The notes under the pieces are model-generated. The model had not been told where the DNA came from. It was given only the letters and a program-made list of their open reading frames with translations, and ran no database searches. The position numbers were made by a program, and so were the translations under genes. DNA of 12,164 nt from Chitinophagales bacterium (GTDB taxonomy: Bacteria; Bacteroidota; Bacteroidia; Chitinophagales; UBA2359): contig JAHDDN010000131.1 of NCBI GenBank assembly GCA_020629335.1, forward strand, positions 1 to 12,164, read 5' to 3'. Shown here in pieces: positions 7,101-12,164 of this stretch (positions within the stretch are counted from its first letter, which is position 1; every line of letters begins with the position of its first letter).

Positions 7101-7442
7101 CAGGCATGTCCAGCTGATGCAATTGTATTCGGTGATATGAATGATAAGGAAAGCGAAGTTTATAAACTTAAACATACGCCAAGAGCTTATCAAGTTTTGG
7201 AAGAAATTCACGTATTACCTTCAGTTAGTTACTTGACAAAGATCAGAAATGTTGAAGAGGATGTGATTGGATTCACTGATAAGCCTGGTCATATGGATGA
7301 GATTAACAAGAAACTAGAGCACAGTAAACATCATGGTGGTCATGATGATCATGGACATGGACACGACCATAGCGGTCACGGACATGATCATGGTAAAGGT
7401 GATCACGGTCATGGACACGATCATAGTGGTCACGACCATTAA
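4182..7442 (+). CDS. actB: ACIII iron-sulfur / MopB-like subunit ActB
   Basis: ActB is the large periplasmic subunit that receives electrons from the quinol site and passes them through iron-sulfur clusters to ActA. The start is the ATG at 4182 (1086 aa); a TTG precedes it directly. Residues 1-80 form the TAT-signal extension known from TIGR04519-type proteins (NQYWQSLEQL..., NRRDFLKMLG with the twin Arg at 49-50, then AASC at 66-69, a possible lipobox). About 80-740 is a molybdopterin-oxidoreductase-like domain, which in ACIII carries no cofactor; a Gly/Ala-rich insert sits at about 536-566. The ferredoxin part has exactly 15 Cys in four groups: 782/785/788/792, 845/848/853/857, 877/883/887 and 942/945/972/976. 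This suits three [4Fe-4S] and one [3Fe-4S] cluster, as described for ACIII. The last 40 residues contain 17 His. The next gene, actC, is 88 bp downstream. Confidence 0.96.
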   Translation: MEFKNQYWQSLEQLENDPAYLEKKKNEFPEPLPLKGAVEDVASPKSGNRRDFLKMLGFSVSAAALAASCEIPVKYAVPYVNKPEEIIPGIANYYASTFLNGNDFCSVLVKTREGRPIKIEGNNDSPLTKGGTSARAQASVLDLYDMNRLKDPMVDGAKSDWETVDKAVRSGLDRANGSIVLLTSSLASPSTGQLIRDFQATYPRARHVVYEPLSYAGMLYANEESFGVKAVPSYDFEKAEVIVSFGADFLGTWVSPTEFNKAYSKNRKISKANPKMSRHYQFESRMSVTGSNADYRRAVKTSDIPAAVAMLYNEVAGGGASVGGSLSEETKTKIKKAALDLKANRGKSLVVCGYNDKNLQTVINAINSALGNYGGTIDLSTPYNICQGDDKAVAQLISDMGSGRVGALLVHNCNPAYDLPNRDQFKAGLAKTGLTVSFGTKMDETTAACKYACPSNHYLESWGDTEVKKGHYGIVQPTISPLFNTRSMQDSLLKWLGAGEDFYAYMKNYWQNNLFGSLGSGSFQAFWDKTVHDGVVTAPSYGGGGFSFGGNANGAASAAANAFKSNGGFELELYQNVGVGDGRYANNPYLQETPDPVAKICWDNYVSVNYDDAKENGWARYDVLKVSADGYSIDLPVFVQPGQKRGTVSIALGYGRTEGLNERCQVGKDAYPFMRMNGDTFSYVLSNVSLEKVGNGYQLPITQTHNYINTAGTRRLSEKDRTGIIIEGSIKGFKKDPYVGNPWGKKMTDPHLKDEYLFTLYDDRPELKDGHHWGMAIDLNSCTGCSACVVACHIENNVPVVGANEVFRAHEMHWMRIDRYYASDTDENGNLDMENPRTVFMPMMCQHCDNAPCENVCPVNATNHSAEGLNQMTYNRCIGTRYCANNCPFKVRRFNWYDYQSADSFYEDTVFANDEYSLRNDLSSMVLNPDVTVRSRGVIEKCSFCVQRIQAGKLEAKKEGRRLKDGDVISACQQACPADAIVFGDMNDKESEVYKLKHTPRAYQVLEEIHVLPSVSYLTKIRNVEEDVIGFTDKPGHMDEINKKLEHSKHHGGHDDHGHGHDHSGHGHDHGKGDHGHGHDHSGHDH

Positions 7443-7480
7443 GGAACACAGACTATTTATTTAGTTAGTATCCTTTCAGA

Positions 7481-7488
7481 TAAATTTG
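7481..7488 (+). promoter_or_regulatory. Weak candidate internal -7 box (TAAATTTG) before actC
   Basis: TAAATTTG matches the TAnnTTTG consensus and lies 42 bp before the actC start in the 88-bp actB-actC gap. No -33 element is clear and no terminator separates the genes, so read-through from actB is the simpler view. Confidence 0.2.
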
Positions 7489-7530
7489 ATATAAACAAGT
7501 CATAATAAATTAATAACTCAAGATACATTT

Positions 7531-8997
7531 ATGTCTCAATATTCATCGCCCATAAGGGAGCCTTTGATTGAGGGCAATAAGAGTTATCACGATATAACTA
7601 ATGATATTGCAGGACCTACAGAAGGGAAACTGCAGTTGTCATGGTTCGTCTTATTAACAATAAGTGCGATTGTTGCTACTTGGGGTGTTTTAAACATCCT
7701 TTATACCATATGGTATGGAATTGGAACGTGGGGTTTGAACAAGACAGTAGGTTGGGCTTGGGATATCACCAATTTCGTTTGGTGGATTGGTATCGGTCAT
7801 GCCGGAACACTAATCTCAGCGATTTTATTACTATTTAGGCAAAAATGGCGGACAGGAGTAAACCGTGCGGCTGAGGCCATGACGATTTTTGCCGTTGTCT
7901 GTGCAGGTCTTTACCCCTTGATTCACATGGGGCGGATTTGGTTAGGATTCTTTATTTTTCCTTATCCAAATACAAGAGGACCACTTTGGCCGAATTTTAA
8001 TTCACCTCTTTTATGGGATGTATTCGCCATTAGTACTTACTTAACCATTTCTCTTTTATTCTGGTATACAGGTCTCTTACCTGATTTAGCCACTATTAGA
8101 GATAGAGCTAAAGGAGTAAGGCGTAAGATCTATAATGTCCTATCCTTTGGATGGAGAGGAACCGCTAAGCAATGGGAGCGTTTTGAATCTTTGAGTTTAG
8201 TATTAGCTGGTTTGGCGACACCATTAGTACTTTCAGTACACACAATTGTAAGTTTCGATTTCGCCACATCAGTTATACCAGGATGGCACACCACTATCTT
8301 CCCTCCTTACTTCGTAGCAGGAGCGATATTCTCAGGTTTTGCCATGGTATTAACCTTGATGATCATCGTAAGGAAAATCCTTAATTTAGAAGAATATATT
8401 ACTATTGCACACATCGAATCGATGAATAAGGTCATTATTTTGACTGGATCCATTGTAGGGGTTGCCTATATAACAGAGTTATTCGTAGCTTGGTACTCAG
8501 GTGTATTCTATGAGCAGTATGCTTTTGAGAATAGAATCTTTGGAGACTATTGGTGGGCATATGCTTCGATGATGACTTGTAATGTAATCTCACCTCAAGT
8601 ATTCTGGATCAAGAAATTGAGAAGGAGTGTAGCTTTTACATTCTTTATGTCAATTGTGATTAATATAGGGATGTGGTTTGAGCGTTTCGTGATTATCGTA
8701 ACTTCATTACACCATGATTATATTCCTTCAAGTTGGTTGTACTATTCACCAACATGGGTAGAGGTATCTATTTTCGTAGGTACAATGGGTATATTCATGA
8801 CCTTGTTCTTATTATTCTGTAGATTCTATCCAGTAATTGCAATTGCGGAAGTAAAGAGTATCCTAAAAACATCAGGAGATCAATACTTAGCTAAATTTGC
8901 AAGAGAAGACGCTGCTGAAAAAGCAGCAGGTAGATCAGGTGCTGGCGGTTCCTTTGCAGGGGCACATTCACCTAAATCACCTAAAGACAAGGAGTAA
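7531..8997 (+). CDS. actC: ACIII quinol-oxidising membrane subunit ActC (NrfD/PsrC-like)
   Basis: A 488-residue polytopic protein of the NrfD/PsrC family. It has about ten membrane helices, starting at residues 38-60 and ending near 410-432, with a soluble N-terminal segment (IREPLIEGNKSYHDIT) and an Ala/Gly/Lys-rich C-terminal tail (EKAAGRSGAGGSFAG...). In ACIII this subunit holds the periplasm-facing menaquinol site next to ActB. Family-typical polar residues within the helices are visible: His90 in WIGIGHAGTLISA, His132 and Arg135 in PLIHMGR, and Asp163 in PLLWDVFAISTY. I infer that His132 and Asp163 are candidates for quinol binding or proton transfer. It carries no heme or cluster motif. 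It lies between actB and actD with short same-strand gaps of 88 and 49 bp, so it is probably co-transcribed. It is distinguished from the paralogous ActF by order and length. Confidence 0.95.
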   Translation: MSQYSSPIREPLIEGNKSYHDITNDIAGPTEGKLQLSWFVLLTISAIVATWGVLNILYTIWYGIGTWGLNKTVGWAWDITNFVWWIGIGHAGTLISAILLLFRQKWRTGVNRAAEAMTIFAVVCAGLYPLIHMGRIWLGFFIFPYPNTRGPLWPNFNSPLLWDVFAISTYLTISLLFWYTGLLPDLATIRDRAKGVRRKIYNVLSFGWRGTAKQWERFESLSLVLAGLATPLVLSVHTIVSFDFATSVIPGWHTTIFPPYFVAGAIFSGFAMVLTLMIIVRKILNLEEYITIAHIESMNKVIILTGSIVGVAYITELFVAWYSGVFYEQYAFENRIFGDYWWAYASMMTCNVISPQVFWIKKLRRSVAFTFFMSIVINIGMWFERFVIIVTSLHHDYIPSSWLYYSPTWVEVSIFVGTMGIFMTLFLLFCRFYPVIAIAEVKSILKTSGDQYLAKFAREDAAEKAAGRSGAGGSFAGAHSPKSPKDKE

Positions 8998-9046
8998 AAA
9001 AAATAAATAGGTCCGTAAGGACATAATATAATCTAACAGCTTTATC

Positions 9047-9604
9047 ATGGCACATAGATATTTAGTTGGCATTTTTGGAGATGAGGAACCTTTACTGGAT
9101 GCAGTTGTAAAAGTAAGAGAAGCCGGATTGCAAATACACGATTGCATGACGCCATTCCCTGTACACGGTCTAGAAAAAGTGATGGGTTTAAAAGAAACTC
9201 GTCTTCATACACTAGGTTTTGTAATGGGTGCTACAGGTACCATGTTTGCGCTTTCAGCAATGACTTGGATTCAGACATCAAACTGGCCAATTAACTTTGG
9301 GGGTAAGCCTTCATTTGCATTATTATCATTTATACCTATTACATTTGAGTTGACTGTACTATTTGCAGGAGTAAGTATGACAGTCGCTTATTATATTCGT
9401 AATGGATTATCGCTTTTTCAGCATGATGAGGTGTATGATGTGCGTACTACTGATCATAAATTTGCAATGGTGTTTGATATGAACCAATATGGCTCTGATG
9501 CAGATGTAGATCGCATTAAAAATTTATTAGGCACTTTAGGTGTGGAAGAAGTTTACGTAAGAGAAACAAATCACCGAATGCCAAGTGCTGAAGAGCAAAG
9601 CTAA
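9047..9604 (+). CDS. actD: ACIII small membrane subunit ActD (DUF3341)
   Basis: A 185-residue protein with the DUF3341 layout: a soluble N-terminal domain starting YLVGIFGDEEPLLDAV, the hallmark stretch TPFPVHGLEKVMGL at 35-48, two membrane helices at about 54-76 and 96-118 joined by a short loop (TSNWPINFGGKP), and a soluble C-terminal domain of alpha/beta type (HKFAMVFDMNQYG...IKNLLGTLGVEEVYV). The known role is as an accessory membrane subunit of ACIII that packs beside ActC and ActF; it binds no redox cofactor. It starts 49 bp after actC, and 72 bp separate it from actE. Length and motifs are ordinary for the family. Confidence 0.93.
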   Translation: MAHRYLVGIFGDEEPLLDAVVKVREAGLQIHDCMTPFPVHGLEKVMGLKETRLHTLGFVMGATGTMFALSAMTWIQTSNWPINFGGKPSFALLSFIPITFELTVLFAGVSMTVAYYIRNGLSLFQHDEVYDVRTTDHKFAMVFDMNQYGSDADVDRIKNLLGTLGVEEVYVRETNHRMPSAEEQS

Positions 9605-9676
9605 TTGAATTTAAAAAATGGGTAACATTATTTAAAAAGTAGTTACCTCAATTTATAAACGGATCATTTTATCAAA

Positions 9677-10846
9677 ATGAGCAAAAAATATTTTATATAT
9701 CTACTGGGAGTTGTAGCTCTATACTTTGCAGGTTGCAAAGCAGGGGGAAACTATACAGGTAGAGAGTATATGCCGGATATGGCTCATTCAAAAGCAATAG
9801 AAGCCTACGTAAAGACGCCAACCATTGATGGGGAGCCACTCTTTGCAAATGGAAGCTCTGCTCGCTTACCAGTGAGTGGTACTATTGCAAGAGGATATAT
9901 GCCTTATTCTTTCCCAAATTCGGAAGATGGCTACAATCAGGCAGGTAATTCATTGATTAATCCTTATCATGCTGATAGAGAGAATGCAGCTAAAACAGGT
10001 AAGGAATTATACAATATTTATTGTGCTGTTTGTCATGGCGAAGGTGGTAAAGGAGATGGTAGTATTGTTAAAAATGGTCCATACCCACCACCACCATCTT
10101 ATTTTAAAGATGAGACTTATATGACACTCGCTGAAGGCAAGATGATGCATTCTACTCAATATGGTAAAAACCTGATGGGGTCTTATGCTTCTCAATTGAC
10201 TCAGGATGAACGTTGGAAAGTCATTACATACATTAAGGAATTGCAAGCTAAAGAATATGCTAGCCAAAAAGGTGTTTCTGCTGACGAAGCACTCAATCAT
10301 GTATTGAGAACAAGCGCCTCAATGACAGGTGGCAGCACTTATGCTGGTGGAGATGACCTTGATTTCTTGTTAGAAGATGGTGATATAGGGGAGGTTGATG
10401 AGGAAGCATTAGCCTCTGCAACATCTGAAGAACAAGAGGCGATAGCTGCAGCAGCTAATGCAAAGTCAAACTTAGGAAAATGGCAAACTACTAAGTGGAC
10501 TAAAGGAACAACAGTAGCATTGAATAGAGTATTTTTCGCACCTATGTCTGCACAATTGAAAGAATCATCATTTGGTGAATTAGATCAGTTAGCAGAGATT
10601 ATGAAGGCGAATCCGAAAAGTAAGATAGAAATAGGTGGTCATACAACTAATAAAGGAGGCAAGAAGCTTAATTTAAGACTTTCTAAAAAGAGAGCTAAAG
10701 CAGTGGTAGACTATTTAGTTGAAAAAGGAGTACGTGCTTCTACTTTGACTTTCAAAGGTTACGGAGATACTAACCCAATAGGTTCTAACGAAACTAAAGA
10801 GGGGAGACAAAAAAATCGCCGTGTAGAAATTAAGGTGATCGAGTAA
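9677..10846 (+). CDS. actE: ACIII monoheme cytochrome ActE fused to an OmpA-like domain
   Basis: ActE is the lipid-anchored monoheme cytochrome c of ACIII. It begins with a type II signal peptide ending in YFAGC (Cys20). An ActE-typical extended segment follows (REYMPDMAHSKA at 29-40, PVSGTIARGYMPY at 65-77). The cytochrome c domain has the heme motif CAVCH at 116-120, a Pro-rich loop (PYPPPPSYF) and a likely Met167 ligand (KNLMGSYASQLT); it ends near residue 198. The protein then continues through an acidic, Ala-rich linker (about 224-262) into a C-terminal OmpA/MotB-like domain (about 278-389). Typical elements there are FFAPMSAQLKESSFGELDQLA, LNLRLSKKRAKAVVDYL, GYGDTNPIGSN and GRQKNRRVEI. 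The usual Asp of GHTD is Thr324, while the conserved Arg (339) is kept. A plain ActE would stop near residue 200. The frame is continuous, with no frameshift at the junction. The OmpA domain presumably contacts peptidoglycan. Confidence 0.93.
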   Translation: MSKKYFIYLLGVVALYFAGCKAGGNYTGREYMPDMAHSKAIEAYVKTPTIDGEPLFANGSSARLPVSGTIARGYMPYSFPNSEDGYNQAGNSLINPYHADRENAAKTGKELYNIYCAVCHGEGGKGDGSIVKNGPYPPPPSYFKDETYMTLAEGKMMHSTQYGKNLMGSYASQLTQDERWKVITYIKELQAKEYASQKGVSADEALNHVLRTSASMTGGSTYAGGDDLDFLLEDGDIGEVDEEALASATSEEQEAIAAAANAKSNLGKWQTTKWTKGTTVALNRVFFAPMSAQLKESSFGELDQLAEIMKANPKSKIEIGGHTTNKGGKKLNLRLSKKRAKAVVDYLVEKGVRASTLTFKGYGDTNPIGSNETKEGRQKNRRVEIKVIE

Positions 10847-10887
10847 GATTGCTTTTAGGATTATAAAACAAAGAATTAGATATAAAA

Positions 10888-12099
10888 ATGAGGATTCAAG
10901 AAGAACATTTTGAGCATCCTAGTCTCCTAAAAACCATTAGTTTTGGATTGATGGGAGTAGGATTGGTCTTATTCATCATTGGTGTTTTAACCAATTTGGA
11001 TAATCCAGCCCGTATCTGGACGAGCTTATTATACAATAATCATTACTTTATATTGATAGGGTTAATGGGCTTATTCTTTGTAGCTTCTCAAACGATAGGT
11101 TACAATGGTTGGTTTATCATGATCCGAAGAATTTCGGAAGCATTAGCCAAATATATTTGGGTAGGTGCTATTCTCATGATCCCTATACTGCTATTTGGTC
11201 TCAATAATATATATTATTGGAGTACCGAACATGCTATAGGAGATAGTTTGGTAGAAGGTAAAGCCGCATTCCTTAATTCAACAGGATTCTATATTCGATC
11301 AGCCGTATATCTACTGGGATGGGCAGGTTTTGCACATTTAATTGTGAATAACTCTCGTGCGTCCGATAAAGATGACGATATAAGCTTGTATAATAAGAGT
11401 AAAACCCTATGCGCTATCTTTTTAGTGTTCTTTGGGGTAACTTCTTCTACTTCAGCTTGGGATTGGTTGATGTCTATTGATGCACACTGGTTCAGTACGC
11501 TATATGGTTGGTATACCTTTATTAGTACTTTCGTAGCTTCTATGGCTATGACAGCATTAATTATATTGATACTTAAGAGCTATGGCTATTTGCGCTATGT
11601 GACGGATGAACACATTCACGATGTTGGTAAGTATATGTTTGCATTTAGTGTAGCTTGGGCTTACTTATGGTTTTCGCAGTTTATGTTAATTTGGTATGCA
11701 AATATACCAGAGGAAACTATTTACTATCGTCATAGATGGGAAAATTACCCAATTTTGTTTTTTGGTACCTTTGTTATCAACTTTGTGGTCCCAATACTTG
11801 TTTTAATGACACGAGGTGCGAAAAGAAGAAATATTTTAATGATGGTGATGGCTGTTATTATCATATTTGGTCACTGGATGGACTTCTATATGTTGGCGAT
11901 GCCAGGTTCGATGAAAGAGTTTGCACATATTAGCGGGCAACACCATTTTCATTACCCAAATGTAGGAGTGTTAGAGTTTTCATTATTCCTCTTCTATATG
12001 GGCTTATTTAGCTTTGTAGTAATGAGAAACTTAACTCAAGCTTCATTGGTACCTGTCAATCATCCATTTGCAAAAGAAAGTTTATACCACCACACATAG
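10888..12099 (+). CDS. actF: ACIII membrane subunit ActF (NrfD-like)
   Basis: A 403-residue integral membrane protein, paralogous to ActC, with about ten helices. The first is near residues 14-35, and the helix containing FGHWMDFYMLAMPG is near 325-345. Further ActF-typical stretches are STSAWDWLMSIDAHWFSTLYGWY around residue 190 and AYLWFSQFMLIWYANIPEE near 260-275, with a His-rich loop ISGQHHFHYPN near the end. In ACIII, ActF mirrors ActC in the membrane but is not thought to hold the catalytic quinol site; a role in proton movement has been suggested. It carries no heme or iron-sulfur motif. It starts 41 bp after actE and closes the actABCDEF set. The next gene begins 49 bp downstream. Confidence 0.95.
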   Translation: MRIQEEHFEHPSLLKTISFGLMGVGLVLFIIGVLTNLDNPARIWTSLLYNNHYFILIGLMGLFFVASQTIGYNGWFIMIRRISEALAKYIWVGAILMIPILLFGLNNIYYWSTEHAIGDSLVEGKAAFLNSTGFYIRSAVYLLGWAGFAHLIVNNSRASDKDDDISLYNKSKTLCAIFLVFFGVTSSTSAWDWLMSIDAHWFSTLYGWYTFISTFVASMAMTALIILILKSYGYLRYVTDEHIHDVGKYMFAFSVAWAYLWFSQFMLIWYANIPEETIYYRHRWENYPILFFGTFVINFVVPILVLMTRGAKRRNILMMVMAVIIIFGHWMDFYMLAMPGSMKEFAHISGQHHFHYPNVGVLEFSLFLFYMGLFSFVVMRNLTQASLVPVNHPFAKESLYHHT

Positions 12100-12148
12100 A
12101 CGAGTAATTTATTTTTAGAAAAAAACGATCTGCATAAATTAATATATC

Positions 12149-12164
12149 ATGGGTCTTACAACTT
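12149..12164 (+). CDS. Start of a further gene, cut by the window edge
   Basis: ATGGGTCTTACAACTT gives Met-Gly-Leu-Thr-Thr at the spacing (49 bp) seen between the act genes. In Bacteroidota the act genes are commonly followed by cytochrome c oxidase subunit II, and a hydrophobic N-terminus would suit that. Five residues are too few to identify it, and even the start is only likely. Confidence 0.35.

Noticed and set aside
4182..7442. ActB as a true molybdenum enzyme such as a formate dehydrogenase or polysulfide reductase
   Set aside because: The TAT-extension, fused 15-Cys ferredoxin part and adjoining actA, actC-F identify ACIII, where this domain carries no molybdopterin.
9010..9024. GTCC/GGAC mini-hairpin between actC and actD
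   Set aside because: A 4-5 bp stem is too short to separate from chance and has no terminator tail.
9620..9648. Hairpin GGTAAC/GTTACC between actD and actE as a terminator
   Set aside because: The stem is only 6-7 bp with a long AT loop and no T-run follows; the genes are otherwise closely spaced, so read-through is expected.
10007..10300. 97-codon minus-strand open frame inside actE
   Set aside because: Antisense to the cytochrome c domain of actE, which has clear heme and ligand motifs; a shadow frame.

Overview
The window comes from a Bacteroidota chromosome, plausibly a Saprospiria-like or related aquatic or environmental lineage. The evidence is a complete alternative complex III (ACIII, act) gene set with its typical gene order. 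Supporting signs are low-GC DNA, almost no Shine-Dalgarno sequences, TAnnTTTG-type -7 promoter boxes, lipoboxes, and two hypothetical proteins of Bacteroidota character. The lineage below phylum level is an inference.

Layout. Positions 1-550 hold no gene. They contain a 220-bp structured repeat (copy A, 41-260), a small AT-rich inverted repeat (269-328) and a 166-bp imperfect palindrome (389-554) that touches the stop of the next gene. Two minus-strand genes follow: an unknown lipoprotein of about 397 aa (551-1744) and a small two-helix membrane protein (1876-2199). A second copy of the structured repeat (copy B, 2278-2498) lies in the opposite orientation, so the two copies bracket the two-gene block. 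Positions 2499-2720 contain a possible structured RNA or attenuator ending in a T-run, then a promoter box. From 2784 to the end, everything is on the plus strand: actA, actB, actC, actD, actE, actF and the first bases of another gene.

How the genes work together. ACIII oxidises menaquinol at the inner membrane and passes electrons to periplasmic cytochrome c and then to an oxygen reductase. ActC and ActF are the large NrfD-like membrane subunits. ActB is the periplasmic iron-sulfur subunit fused to a cofactor-free molybdopterin-type domain. ActA carries most of the c hemes, ActE is a monoheme lipoprotein cytochrome, and ActD is a small membrane subunit. The gene starting at 12149 would be expected to be a cytochrome oxidase subunit, but only 16 bases are present.

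Points of interest. (1) The two 220-bp elements keep their pairing while changing sequence in at least three stems, which is direct evidence of selection on a folded RNA or single-stranded DNA. (2) ActE is fused to a C-terminal OmpA-like domain, which suggests tethering of the respiratory complex to the cell wall. The usual Asp of that domain is Thr here. (3) ActB ends in a tail with 17 His in 40 residues. (4) ActA has six CxxCH motifs. (5) A terminator and a new promoter box lie between actA and actB.
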